A stretch of DNA of 64,000 nucleotides from Mitsuaria sp. GD03876 (GTDB taxonomy: Bacteria; Pseudomonadota; Gammaproteobacteria; Burkholderiales; Burkholderiaceae_C), in contig NZ_JAOCCU010000009.1 of the NCBI RefSeq assembly GCF_029840635.1, positions 89,826 through 153,825 of the forward strand, given 5' to 3'. Each line of letters opens with the position of its first letter. Within the stretch, counting starts at the first letter, position 1. Below the pieces are notes generated by a model. That model was given only the letters and a program-made list of their open reading frames with translations. It was not told the origin of the DNA and made no database searches. The position numbers and the translations under genes were made by a program. Positions 46,873 through 56,800 of this stretch are shown here, in pieces.

Positions 46873-47850
46873 TCAAGGCAGCGGCGCGCCGCGCGCCGCG
46901 ACGTAGAGCGCGTACCACTCCTCGCGGCTGAGTTGCAGCTTCAGCGCGTCGCCGCAGGCGCGGATGCGGTCCGGGTTGGCCGAGCCGATGACCGGCTGGA
47001 TGCGGGCCGGATGCTTCATCAGCCAGGCCAGCAGGACGCCTTCGGTGCTGACGCCGTGCCGCTGCGCCAGCTGGTGGACCAGCGCGCGGGCCGCCTCGTC
47101 GGCGGGGTCCTGGGCGGTCTCTCCGCTGAAGCGGCCGCGGGCCAGCGCGGCCCAGGCCTGCAGCTGGATGCCGTGCTGCTGGCAGTGCTCCAGCGTGCCG
47201 GGCCAGGCCAGCGCGCCGGGACGCGCGGCGGCCTGCCGGTCGTTGAAGCAGCTGCCGGCGTCGATCGGCTCCAGGTGGCCGAGTCCCAGTTCCAGCTGGT
47301 TCACCACCAGTGGCTGGTCCAGCGCGCGGCCCAGCCAGGCCATCTGGCCGGCATTCATGTTGGACACGCCGAAGTGGCCGACCTTGCCGGCCGCGCGCAG
47401 GCGCTGGAAGGCCTCGGCGATCTCGTCGGGCTGCATCAGCGGATCGGGGCGGTGCAGCAGCAGGATGTCCAGCCGCTCGGTGCCCAGGCGCTTCAGGCTG
47501 GCCTCGACCGCCTGGACGATGTAGCCGCCGGACAGGTCGTAGCGGCCGGGGTGCTCGCCGTCGGCGAAGCGAATGCCGCACTTGCTCTGCAGCACGATGC
47601 GCCCGCGCAGCGACGGCTTGCGGCGGAACAGCTCGCCGAAGACCGATTCCGCCTTGCCGCGGGTGTAGATGTCGGCGTGGTCGAACAGCGTGATGCCGAT
47701 CTCCAGCGCGACCTCGACGGCGGCTTGCGCGTGATCGACATGGGCCTCGGTCCAGGGGGAGTCGTCCCAATGGCCGCCCAGGCCCATGCAGCCATAGGCG
47801 AGCGGGCTGGCGGACGGGACGTGCTGCTGCAGCGGAAGGGCGTGGCTCAT
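46873..47850 (-). CDS. Aldo/keto reductase (YdhF-like)
   Basis: The 325-residue TIM-barrel oxidoreductase has the catalytic tetrad in place: DHADIYTRGKAE (Asp and Tyr), VLQSKCGIR (Lys), LLHRPDPLM (His). GVSNMNAGQMAWL and IQPVIGSANPDRI supply NADPH-binding parts. It resembles E. coli YdhF. The reductant is NADPH and the substrate is unknown. It is the fourth gene after the rtc promoter, 127 bases beyond rtcA, so it may be partly read from that operon, but nothing ties it to RNA repair. Confidence 0.9.
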   Translation of the reverse strand: MSHALPLQQHVPSASPLAYGCMGLGGHWDDSPWTEAHVDHAQAAVEVALEIGITLFDHADIYTRGKAESVFGELFRRKPSLRGRIVLQSKCGIRFADGEHPGRYDLSGGYIVQAVEASLKRLGTERLDILLLHRPDPLMQPDEIAEAFQRLRAAGKVGHFGVSNMNAGQMAWLGRALDQPLVVNQLELGLGHLEPIDAGSCFNDRQAAARPGALAWPGTLEHCQQHGIQLQAWAALARGRFSGETAQDPADEAARALVHQLAQRHGVSTEGVLLAWLMKHPARIQPVIGSANPDRIRACGDALKLQLSREEWYALYVAARGAPLP

Positions 47851-47977
47851 GGCGGAGGAGGGGGCTGATCGGAAATGGACAGCGCGCCCGTCGGGGCGCG
47901 CTGCGGAGGATCGCGCCCGGGTGGGCGCGAGGTGCGGGATTGTGGCGCGGCGGACCGGGCGCCGCGTTTCAAGGTGG

Positions 47978-49033
47978 TTACGCGGCGCCCGGCAGCACGT
48001 CGACGCGCCACGCGCTGCCGGCGCGCGAGACCTCCAGCCGCGTGTCGAAGCGCACGTCGAGGAAGCGCTCGATGACCGCGAAGTTGGTGCGGCTGTGCTC
48101 GGTCAGCTCGGTGCAGGTGTACGCGGCCGGACGGCCCGATCCCGCCACGGCGAGCGCGAGCGGCAAGGCCAGCTGGTCCGCCAGGTGCGGACCCGCCGCG
48201 CCGGCCGAGGCCTCGTAGGCGCGCATCTCCTCGAAGACGGCCCGCGCCACCTCTTCCGCCGAGAGCCCGCGTTCGCCGAAGGCGATGAAGACCTCGGCGA
48301 GCTGCTCATGCACCAGCGTCGTCATCACCACGTTGCCGGGGCCCTCGTTCTGGCGCGCCGTGCCGAGGCGCAGCTGCGTGCGGTCCCAGCCGGTCAGGCG
48401 CTCCAGCGTCTCGAGCTCGCGTTCCGCGACGCCGCGCGGCAGCGCCGGTGCCAGCGCCTCGGCGAAGGCGTCCTGCAGTTCGCCGCGCGCCAGCAGGTCG
48501 AAGGGCTTCAGCCCCTCGGCGGCCGGCGTGATGAGCGCCTCGACCTCGCCGCCGCCGGCGGGGAAGAAGCCGTGGCGGCGCAGCGTCAGGTCCAGCCCCG
48601 CGCCCGCGCGCCGCATCAGCGGCGCGAAGCTGCGCTGCAGGAAGTGGAACGGCGGCGCCATCGGGTTGTGCGTGCCGCCGGACAGCTGGATCCGGCTGGG
48701 CGCGTCGGCCAGCATCAGCGGCGGCAGGACGGTCTGCAGCACCAGCGTGCAGCTGCCGGCGGTGCCGATGGCGAAGCGGTAGTCGCCGGCATGCACGCGG
48801 CCGGGGCGGAACGCCAGCGTCTGCGAGCCGAGCTCGGCGCCGACCACGGTGGCGCCGCAGACCTCCTGCGCGGCCAGCACGCAGGTCAGGTGCTGGCGCA
48901 TCAGGCCGGGCTTGGCGCGCTTGGCGCGGATGCGCTCGATGCGCAGCGGCGTGCCGGTGCACATCGACAGCGCCAGCGCGGTGCGCAGGATCTGCCCGCC
49001 GCCTTCGCCGTGCGAGCCGTCCAGTTCAATCAT
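47978..49033 (-). CDS. rtcA: RNA 3'-terminal phosphate cyclase
   Basis: The 351-residue enzyme converts RNA 3'-phosphate to 2',3'-cyclic phosphate using ATP. Diagnostic parts are IELDGSHGEGGGQILRTALALSM at the start, RPGLMRQHLT-like AKPGLMRQHLTCVLAAQEV, GTAGSCTLVLQTVLPPLM, and the adenylated His313 in TEHSRTNFAVIERFL. The ATG at 49031-49033 is chosen because CGGGAGAAC is immediately upstream and the enzyme fold starts at IELDGS; an ATG at 49051 would add six residues. It lies 111 bases downstream of the HEAT-repeat gene in the rtcB operon. Confidence 0.95.
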   Translation of the reverse strand: MIELDGSHGEGGGQILRTALALSMCTGTPLRIERIRAKRAKPGLMRQHLTCVLAAQEVCGATVVGAELGSQTLAFRPGRVHAGDYRFAIGTAGSCTLVLQTVLPPLMLADAPSRIQLSGGTHNPMAPPFHFLQRSFAPLMRRAGAGLDLTLRRHGFFPAGGGEVEALITPAAEGLKPFDLLARGELQDAFAEALAPALPRGVAERELETLERLTGWDRTQLRLGTARQNEGPGNVVMTTLVHEQLAEVFIAFGERGLSAEEVARAVFEEMRAYEASAGAAGPHLADQLALPLALAVAGSGRPAAYTCTELTEHSRTNFAVIERFLDVRFDTRLEVSRAGSAWRVDVLPGAA

Positions 49034-49144
49034 GTTCTCCCGAGTCTTCATCTCGTTCCGCGAGGCCCGCGGCGGGTGCCGCGGGCTCGCGCCTCTCTCT
49101 TGTTTTCCGATGTTGTCTTGCGTGCGCTCGTGCGCTCGCGTGCT

Positions 49145-50509
49145 TCAGTCCTGGCGGAGCAGCCCGCTCACGGTCAGCGCGAAGGCCAGGCGTTGCCGCA
49201 GGGCCGGTGGCAGCGCGGGCGCACTCGATCGCCATTGGCCGCGCAGCTGGCTCGCCAGTGGCTCGGCCGGCGCGGTGACGCCGCGACGGGTGGTGACCTC
49301 CCAGAGATCGAGCGCAACCGCCAGCGCCGCCGCGCCGCCGTCGGGCAGCGGCAGCCGCGCCAATTCGAGCAATTCACCGAGCTGCTTCCACAGGTCCCAG
49401 TACTGCAGCAGGCGCAGGCCGCGCCGGAACGCTTGCACCTCGCGATGCTCCAGCACCAGGGGCCAGAGTTCCGTTGGCGATGGCGGCGGCACGCCGTGCG
49501 CCACCGCGTCCACCGCCACGCGTTGCACGCGAGCCGACGCGTCGCTCAGCGCCCGGCGAAGCCAGCGCTGCTGCGTCTCGCCGGCACTCGCGCCGAGGAG
49601 GTGCTGCAGCGCCAGGCCGCGCAAGGTCGCATGCGGGCGCGCCCCGCCGGCCAGCGTCATCAACCGTTCGCAGCGCGCCGTGGTGCCGGCGGGATCGAGC
49701 ACCGCCAGGACCAGCAGCGCGGGCACGCCGTGATGCGGCGTTCCGACCGGCGACACCAGTTGCGCCTCGGCCAGGAGCCGCACCGGTTCGGTCCGTCCCG
49801 CCGCGCGCAGCCGGGCGAGCGCCACGTCCCGCACCGCCGTACGGGGATCGAGGGCCAGCCGCGACGCGTTCGCGAGCCCGATGTCGGGCGCGGTGTCGCA
49901 GAGGCGGCGCAGGGCATGCGCGCGCACCGTGCCGGACGGGCTGTCGCAACCCAGGAGCCAGAGCGCGGACCGCGTCGTGGCGCTGGCCAGTTCGTCCACG
50001 CGATCCAGCGCCCAGCGTGCCGCGACGACGTCGCCGCCGCGCAGGCGCTCCGCCAGCAGCGCGGTCCGCTGCGCGTCACCGGCGGCGTGCCACAGGTTGG
50101 CGTCGAGCCAGCGCCGCACCAGCGGCGGCAGGTCCGGACCGGACTCCTTCAAGCGCTCGACACGCGCCGGCGCCAGCAGGAACGCGGCGATCGCCGCCAG
50201 CAGCGGCGCGTGATCGTCACGGCCGCCGCGGAGCACGTCGACCAGCGCCGGCAAGGCCTCGCGCCAGGCGGGGAGGGCGTCGTCGTCGAGGAAGGCGCCG
50301 ACCGCGGATCTCGCCGCGGACCGCACCTCCGGCACCCAGTCGTTGACGCGCGTCAGCAGACCGGGCAGCGCCTCATGCGCGCGCAGCCGTCCAAGCATGG
50401 CCACGGCCTCCTGCCGTTCGTAGCCGCTGCGCGAGGTCAGCCGCGGCAGCCAGGCCGCGGCACCGGGTTCGGCCGGCCTGCCGCCGGCGAACCATTGATT
50501 CCATTCCAT
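49145..50509 (-). CDS. HEAT-repeat protein encoded inside the rtc operon
   Basis: The 454-residue protein is built of alpha-helical HEAT-like repeats: YERQEAVAMLGRLRAHEALPGLLTRVNDWVPEVRSAARSAVGAFL, PGLL/ALVDVLRGG, TVRAHALRRLCDTAPDIGLANASRLALDPRTAVRDVALARLRA, LRGLALQHLLGASAGETQQRWLRRALSDASARVQRVAVDAVAHG. It has no signal, membrane segment or enzymatic motif. GGGAGAAACAAG precedes the ATG at 50507-50509. It sits between rtcB and rtcA, 52 bases after rtcB, so it shares the sigma-54-controlled transcript. HEAT arrays usually hold protein or nucleic acid partners; a scaffold or substrate-presenting role in RNA repair is inference. I do not know this gene as a standard rtc component. Confidence 0.85.
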   Translation of the reverse strand: MEWNQWFAGGRPAEPGAAAWLPRLTSRSGYERQEAVAMLGRLRAHEALPGLLTRVNDWVPEVRSAARSAVGAFLDDDALPAWREALPALVDVLRGGRDDHAPLLAAIAAFLLAPARVERLKESGPDLPPLVRRWLDANLWHAAGDAQRTALLAERLRGGDVVAARWALDRVDELASATTRSALWLLGCDSPSGTVRAHALRRLCDTAPDIGLANASRLALDPRTAVRDVALARLRAAGRTEPVRLLAEAQLVSPVGTPHHGVPALLVLAVLDPAGTTARCERLMTLAGGARPHATLRGLALQHLLGASAGETQQRWLRRALSDASARVQRVAVDAVAHGVPPPSPTELWPLVLEHREVQAFRRGLRLLQYWDLWKQLGELLELARLPLPDGGAAALAVALDLWEVTTRRGVTAPAEPLASQLRGQWRSSAPALPPALRQRLAFALTVSGLLRQD

Positions 50510-50561
50510 CTTGTTTCTCCCTGAATCCGGACGCCGCGCCGCGTCCGGCGGGGCGGCGTCC

Positions 50562-51776
50562 TCAACCCTTCACGCACACCACCTGCTTGAGGGTGTGCAC
50601 GACTTCCACCAGGTCCTGCTGGGCCGCCATGACCGCGTCGATGTCCTTGTAGGCCATCGGGATCTCGTCGATGACGTCCTTGTCCTTGCGGCACTCGACG
50701 CCCTCGGTGGCGGCGCGCTGGTCCTTCAGCGTGAAGCGGCGCTTGGCCTCGGTGCGGCTCATGGTGCGGCCCGCCCCGTGCGAGCAGCTCTCGAAGCTCT
50801 CGGGGTTGCCCTTGCCGCGCACGATGTAGCTGCGCGCGCCCATGCTGCCGGGAATGATCCCCATCTGGCCGTTCTTTGCGCTCACCGCGCCCTTGCGGGT
50901 CACGAACACGTCCTGGCCGAAGTGGGTCTCCTTCTGCACGTAGTTGTGGTGGCAGTTCACCGCCTCGATGTGGCTCTCGAAACGCTTGCCGATCACCTTC
51001 TTCGCGGCGGCGATCACGCGGCGCATCATCACCTCGCGGTTGGTCTCGGCGAACTTCTGCGCCCAGCTCACCGCGCGGACGTAGTCGCCGAAGTACTTCG
51101 CGCCTTCCTCGAAATACGCGAGGTTCACGTCGGGCAGGTTGGCCTGGTGCTGCATCGCGTCCTTCTTCGCCAGTTCGATGAACATCGTGCCGATCGCGTT
51201 GCCGACGCCGCGCGAGCCCGAATGCAGCATGAACCACACGAAGCCCAGTTCATCCAGGCAGACCTCGATGAAATGGTTCCCGGTGCCCAGCGTGCCCAGG
51301 TGCTTGTGGTTGTTGGTGTTCTTCAGCTTCGGGTAGTCGCGGCACAGCTCGGCGAAATCGGGCGCGAGCTCGGACCAGGCCTGGTCCACCGCCTCGGGCG
51401 GGTTCTCCCACGCACCGACGTCGCGGCCCTTGGGCGTGCGGCCGTGCGGCACGGCGGCCTCGATCGCCGAACGCAGCGGCGCCAGATTGTCCGGCAGGTC
51501 CTCGGCGCGCAGCGTGGTCTTGCAGGCCATCATCCCGCAGCCGATGTCGACGCCGACCGCGGCCGGGATGATCGCCTTCAACGTCGGGATCACCGAGCCC
51601 ACCGTCGCGCCGATGCCCAGGTGCACGTCGGGCATCGCCGCGATGTGCTTGAACACGACCGGCAGCTTGGCCGCGTTGGCCAGCTGCTGGCGCGCCGCGT
51701 CCTCGACCGGCACGCCCTGCGTCCACATCTTCACCGGCACGCCGCCGGCGACTTCCATCTCGTTGTAGTTCTTCAT
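50562..51776 (-). CDS. rtcB: RNA ligase RtcB
   Basis: The 404-residue GTP- and Mn-dependent ligase joins RNA 2',3'-cyclic-phosphate or 3'-phosphate ends to 5'-OH ends. Conserved pieces include GVDIGCGM with the metal Cys80, NTNNHKHLGTLGTGNHFIEV (metal His), FMLHSGSRGVGN, VNCHHNYVQKE, and the GMP-attachment His333 in ESCSHGAGRTMSR. Length matches E. coli RtcB. The ATG at 51774-51776 has TGGAGAAGC upstream; the long upstream open frame covers the leader and promoter only. A consensus sigma-54 promoter lies 122 bases upstream. First gene of the rtcB-HEAT-rtcA operon. Confidence 0.97.
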   Translation of the reverse strand: MKNYNEMEVAGGVPVKMWTQGVPVEDAARQQLANAAKLPVVFKHIAAMPDVHLGIGATVGSVIPTLKAIIPAAVGVDIGCGMMACKTTLRAEDLPDNLAPLRSAIEAAVPHGRTPKGRDVGAWENPPEAVDQAWSELAPDFAELCRDYPKLKNTNNHKHLGTLGTGNHFIEVCLDELGFVWFMLHSGSRGVGNAIGTMFIELAKKDAMQHQANLPDVNLAYFEEGAKYFGDYVRAVSWAQKFAETNREVMMRRVIAAAKKVIGKRFESHIEAVNCHHNYVQKETHFGQDVFVTRKGAVSAKNGQMGIIPGSMGARSYIVRGKGNPESFESCSHGAGRTMSRTEAKRRFTLKDQRAATEGVECRKDKDVIDEIPMAYKDIDAVMAAQQDLVEVVHTLKQVVCVKG

Positions 51777-51898
51777 GTGCTTCTCCAGCGGCCGCGCTCG
51801 CGGCCTGTCGCTTTCACTGCGACTGATTGTCTCGGCGGTGGTTCTCGAGCTCCGCCACGGCTCCCCGGGGGCGGCACACACGCGCCGCCCCTTCTTCA

Positions 51899-51915
51899 TT
51901 GCAACGCTCGTGCCA
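51899..51915 (-). promoter_or_regulatory. Sigma-54 promoter of the rtcB operon
   Basis: Read on the minus strand the sequence is TGGCACGAGCGTTGCAA, which matches the sigma-54 consensus TGGCACG-N4-TTGC(A/T) at every conserved position (GG and GC 12 bases apart). A partial upstream copy TGGCACGCG precedes it. It lies between rtcB and the divergent sigma-54 activator rtcR. Transcription should start near 51889, leaving a leader of about 110 bases. Confidence 0.9.
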
Positions 51916-52043
51916 GCGCGTGCCAGGTCTTGCCTGAAATGAGGCAACCTATTGATCCATATGGGGAAATGAGTTTGGTGGTGCCGGCGGGGCCGCCCTC
52001 CATTCATCCGCTCCCATACGTTGCATTAGCGCATTGGATAGAA

Positions 52044-52063
52044 AACTAGCCAATCAGCTAGTT
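52044..52063. promoter_or_regulatory. Dyad AACTAGC-N6-GCTAGTT in the rtcR/rtcB intergenic region
   Basis: Perfect 7-bp arms with a 6-base spacer lie 31 bases before the rtcR ATG and about 130 bases upstream of the sigma-54 promoter. This is the position of an enhancer-type site for RtcR or of an rtcR promoter operator. CTAG is rare in this window outside the 11491 array. Confidence 0.6.
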
Positions 52064-52094
52064 GGCAACGGGCGCGTGGATAAACTCCGCGCCC

Positions 52095-53720
52095 ATGGAC
52101 AAGAAGAACGTGGTGATCGGTTACCTCGGCTCGCAACTGGACGGCGGCATGGGCGCGGGCCGCTGGGAGAAGTGGCGGCCGACGATCTCGCTGGTGTCGC
52201 AGCCGGACGTGGTCGTGCACCGGCTGGAGCTGTTCCACGCGCCGCAGCACACGGCGCTGGGCCGGCTGCTGCGCGACGACATCGCCAAGATGTCCCCCGA
52301 GACCGAGGTCCACCTGGTCGAGATGCCGCTGGCCGACCCGTGGGACTTCGGCGAGGTCTACGCGACGCTCTACGACTGGGTGCGCGGCTACCGCTTCGAC
52401 CCCGCGCGCGAGCAGTACTGGGCCCACATCACCACCGGCACCCACGTCGCGCAGATCTGCATGTTCCTGATGGTGGAGGCCCGCTTCATCCCCGGCGTGC
52501 TGCTGCAGACCTCGCCGCCGCGCAAGCAGCGCGCGGGCGAGCCCGGCGCGATGACGCTGATCGACCTGGACCTGTCGCGCTACGACCGCATCGCGCGGCG
52601 CTTCGAGGCGGAGCAGCACGACGCCGTCGCCTTCCTCAAGAGCGGCATCGCCACGCGCAACCGGCGCTTCAACGCGCTGATCGAGGAGATCGAGCGCGTG
52701 GCGGTGCACTCCCGCGCGCCGATGCTGCTGGCCGGCCCCACCGGCGCGGGCAAGTCCTTCCTCGCGCGGCGCATGTACGAGCTCAAGCAGGCGCGGCACC
52801 AGCTGGCGGGCGACTTCGTCGAGGTCAACTGCGCGACGCTGCGCGGCGACGGCGCGGCGTCCACGCTGTTCGGGCACAAGAAGGGCTCCTTCACCGGCGC
52901 GATGGCCGACCGCGCCGGGCTGCTGCGCACCGCCGACCAGGGCCTGCTGTTCCTGGACGAGATCGGCGAGCTGGGCCTGGACGAGCAGGCGATGCTGCTC
53001 AAGGCGATCGAGGAGAAGCGCTTCCTGCCGGTGGGCGCCGACAAGGAGGTCGGCAGCGACTTCCAGCTGATCGCCGGCACCAACCGCGACCTGCGGGCCG
53101 AGGTCGCGGCGGGGCGCTTCCGCGACGACCTGTTCGCGCGGATCAACCTGTGGACCTACAGCCTGCCGGGCCTGCGCGACCGGCCCGAGGACATCGAGCC
53201 CAACGTCGACCACCTGGTGCAGCAGGTCGGGCGCGAGAGCGGCCGCGCGGTGCGTTTCAACGCCGAGGCGAAGGCGCGTTACCTCGGCTTCGCGCAGTCG
53301 CCGCGGGCGCCGTGGAGCGGCAACTTCCGCGACCTGTCGGCCTCGGTGACGCGGCTGGTCACGCTGGCCGAGGGCGGCCGCATCGGGCTGCCGCTGGTGG
53401 AGGCCGAGATCGCGCGGCTCGAATGGCTGTGGGAGCGCGACACCGGCCGCGGCGGCGGCGCGACGGGTGACGCCGACGGCGAGGCGTTGCTGGCGGCCCT
53501 GCTCGATCCGGCCGAGCTGGCGGCGATGGACCTGTTCGACCGGCTGCAGCTCGGCGCCGTGCTGCGGGTCTGCGGCGACGCCACGTCGTTGTCGGAGGCC
53601 GGGCGGCGGCTCTTCCAGGCCAGCCGCCAGGCGCGCAGCGTCGTCAACGACGCCGACCGGCTGCGCAAGTACCTGCTGAAGTTCGGGCTCTCCTGGGACC
53701 GCGTCGCGGCGCTGCGTTGA
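52095..53720 (+). CDS. rtcR: RtcR, sigma-54-dependent activator of the rtc operon
   Basis: The 541-residue protein has an N-terminal CARF-like regulatory domain (residues 1-180, opening NVVIGYLGSQLDGGMGAGRWEKWRPTISL, typical of RtcR). Then comes a sigma-54 interaction AAA+ domain: Walker A GPTGAGKS (214-221), the sigma-54-contact loop as GSFTGA (264-269), Walker B LLFLDEIGEL, and the arginine-containing RDDLFARINLWTYSLPGLRDRPEDI. The C-terminal DNA-binding part is short. RtcR is thought to respond to RNA ends or cyclic-phosphate RNA via the CARF domain. It is divergent from rtcB and should act on the promoter at 51899-51915. Confidence 0.96.
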   Translation: MDKKNVVIGYLGSQLDGGMGAGRWEKWRPTISLVSQPDVVVHRLELFHAPQHTALGRLLRDDIAKMSPETEVHLVEMPLADPWDFGEVYATLYDWVRGYRFDPAREQYWAHITTGTHVAQICMFLMVEARFIPGVLLQTSPPRKQRAGEPGAMTLIDLDLSRYDRIARRFEAEQHDAVAFLKSGIATRNRRFNALIEEIERVAVHSRAPMLLAGPTGAGKSFLARRMYELKQARHQLAGDFVEVNCATLRGDGAASTLFGHKKGSFTGAMADRAGLLRTADQGLLFLDEIGELGLDEQAMLLKAIEEKRFLPVGADKEVGSDFQLIAGTNRDLRAEVAAGRFRDDLFARINLWTYSLPGLRDRPEDIEPNVDHLVQQVGRESGRAVRFNAEAKARYLGFAQSPRAPWSGNFRDLSASVTRLVTLAEGGRIGLPLVEAEIARLEWLWERDTGRGGGATGDADGEALLAALLDPAELAAMDLFDRLQLGAVLRVCGDATSLSEAGRRLFQASRQARSVVNDADRLRKYLLKFGLSWDRVAALR

Positions 53721-53741
53721 GGGTTTCGGGCGCGATACCAC

Positions 53742-53778
53742 AGCCCCCGTTTGGCGGGGCTCAGGGTTCTCGCGAACC
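53742..53778 (+). terminator. Two hairpins after rtcR
   Basis: AGCCCC (53742-53747) pairs with GGGGCT (53756-53761), and GGTTC-TCGC-GAACC (53765-53778) forms a second perfect stem. They start 22 bases after the rtcR stop. There is no T run, so termination may need Rho. Confidence 0.5.
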
Positions 53779-53844
53779 GCCCCCGTGCCTCGTACGGCAG
53801 CGCGGCTGCTGTGTAAGGAACGGTCACAATCGGCGGTTCCGCCC

Positions 53845-56800
53845 ATGACGTCCGACAGGTCCCCGCTCCCCTTCGCCGACTTCGCGTCCCCGCCGCTTTC
53901 GCGCCGGGGCGTCGTCGCGTGGGTGCTCGCCGGCATGGCGATGCTGGCCGCGGGATCGGCCCCGGCGGCGCCTGTCGCGCAGACCGCGCAGGGGACGGCG
54001 GCCGCCTCGGGCGCTTCCGCGGCTTCGGCGCGGAAGCCCGCGCCCTCGGCAGCATCCGCATCGGCGGCGAGCGCCGCCTCGCCCGGCGCCGTCGCCGGGG
54101 GCGGCGACCTCGCCGACCCGGTGCGCGCCGTCAGCCAATACAAGATCGATCTCTGGCAGACCGAGCAGGGCCTGCCGCTGAACACCGTCCAGGCGCTGCT
54201 GCAGTCGCGCGACGGCGGCCTGTGGATCGGCACCGCCGGCGGGCTGGCGCGCTTCGACGGCAAGCGCTTCGTGACCTTTGAGGCGTCGCAATCGCTGGAG
54301 GCCGCGTCGCAGCCGATCTTCGCGCTGCTCGAGGACCGGCAGGGCCGGCTCTGGATCGGGCATCCGACCGGCGCCGTCGTCTACGAGCACGGCCGCTTCC
54401 GGCCGGCGATCACCAAGGCGCAGGCCGGCGGCCGCCGCATCTGGTCCTTCGCCGAAGGCCGCGACGGCGCCATCTGGGCCGCCGGCGACGGCGGCCTGGT
54501 CCGCTGGAAGGAAGGCCAGGTCAAGACCTTCGGTCCCGCCGACGGCCTGCCCACCGCGCGGTTGCGCACCGTCGCCTTCGACACCGCCGGCACGCTGTGG
54601 ATCGCCACCACCGGCGCCGGCCTGTTCGCGATGACGCCGGACGGCAAGTTCAAGGTCTTCGACGCCTCGACCGGCTTCCCGCATCCGCAGGTGCGTTTCC
54701 TGCTGCCGGACCCGGAAGGCGGCATCTGGGCCGCGACCGCGGGCGGCGGGCTGGTGCGCCTGCGCGGCATCGACCGCCCCGACCAACGCATCTACACCAC
54801 CGCCGACGGCCTGCCCAGCGACCACCTGACCGCGCTGACCCGCGACACCCACGGCGACCTGTGGGTCGGCAGCTGGGGCGCGGGCGTCAGCCGCCTGCGC
54901 GACGGGCGCTTCAGCACCGTCTCCACCGGCAGCGGCGCCGGCGGCGGCCTGGCCGGCAGCCAGATCTGGACCCTGATGGCCGACCGCGAGGGCAGCGTCT
55001 GGGTCGGCACCTGGGTCGACGGCCTGAACCGGCTGCGCAACCGCGCGTTCACCGTGCTCGGCACGCCGGAAGGGTTGAGCCATGACAACGTCCGCTCGGT
55101 CGTCGCCGCGCGCGACGGCGCGATCTGGGCGGCGACCTCCGGCGGCGGCCTGAACCGGCTGCAGGACGGCCGCATCACCACGCTGCGCCAGGCCGACGGC
55201 CTGCCCACCGACGAGATCTCCACCCTGCACGAGGCCCGCGACGGCAGCCTGTGGATCGGCACCTACACCGCCGGGCTCGCGCGGCGCCTGCCCGACGGCC
55301 GGCTGGAGACCTTCGGCGCCGGCAGCGGGCTGCCCGGCGTCGAGGTGCGCTCGATCTACGAGGACCGTTCCGGCACCTTGTGGGTCGGCACCCGGACGGC
55401 GCTGGCGCGCTTCAACGGCACCGGCTTCGACGTCGTCACCGCGCCGGGCCTGCCCAACGAGGGCGTCGCCGCGATCCTGCAGGACCGCGCGGGCGCCTTG
55501 TGGTTCGGCACCACCGGCCAGGGCCTGGTGCGCTGGCGCGACGGGCAGGCGCGGCACTACACGACCGCCGACGGCCTGCTGTCCGACTGGATCATCGCGC
55601 TCAAGGAGGACGCCCGCGGCGAACTCTGGATCGGCACCAACGGCGAGGGCATCAACCGCCTCAAGGGCGGCCGCGTCGGCGCGATCAAGCCGGCCGACGG
55701 CCTGTGGGACGGGCTGTCGCAGGTCTTCCTGGAGGACCGCGCCGGCCAGTTCTGGATCACCTGCAACCGCGGCTTCTACCGCGTCGCGCGCGACGACCTC
55801 GACGCCTTCCTCGACGGGCGCGCCAAGCAGGTGCGCAGCGTCGGCTTCGGCCCCGGCGACACGCTGCGCGCGACCAGCTTCGCCGGCAACCTGCAGGCGG
55901 CCGGCGCCGTCGACGCGCGCGGCCGCGTCTGGCTGCCGTCGTCGGCGGGGCTGGTCGTCGTCGATCCGGAGCGGCTGCCCGGCGGCGGCGCGCCGCCGGC
56001 GGTCCGCATCGAGCAGATCCGCGTCGACGGCGAGCCGCTGCCGGCCGACGGCCAGGCGCTGGACCTGCCGCCGGGCCCGGTGGCGCTGTCGATCAGCCTG
56101 GCGGCGTCCACGCTGCGCGAGGCCGACCGCGTGCGCTTCCGCTTCTGGATGGACGGCTTGTCGCGCGGCTGGACCGATGTCGGCAACGACCGCGAGCTGA
56201 CCTTCCCCGCGCTGTCGCACGGCCAGTACCGGCTGCGGCTGGCGGCCTCCGCCGACGGCCAGCGCTGGCGCGAGGCCGAGACCCCGCTGCCCGTCACCGT
56301 GCGGCCGCGTTTCCACGAGACCGGCTGGTTCCACCTGCTGGTGGGGCTGGCCTGCATCGGGCTGTTCGCCGGCGGCGTGATGCTGCGCATGCGCCAGCTG
56401 CGCCGCCGCCAGATCGAGATGGAACGCCTGGTGGCGCAGCGTACCGAGGAGTTGCGCCAGGCCAACGAGCACCTGAAGCAGCTGTCCTTCCTGGACGCGC
56501 TGACCGGGCTGCCCAACCGGCGCCGCTTCAACGAGGCGGCGGACGAGGAGTGGCGCCGGGCGCGCCGCGCCGGCACCGCGCTGGGGCTGGTGCTGGTCGA
56601 CGTCGACGCCTTCAAGCGCTACAACGACCAGATGGGCCACCTCAAGGGCGACGAGTGCCTGGCCGCGGTCGGCGCGGTGCTGGGCGCCTCGATCGGCCGG
56701 GCGGGCGACCTGGCGGCGCGCTACGGCGGCGAGGAGTTCATCGTCCTGCTGCCGGGCGCGGACCGGGCGGCGGCGCTGCAGATCGCCGAGCACATCCGCG

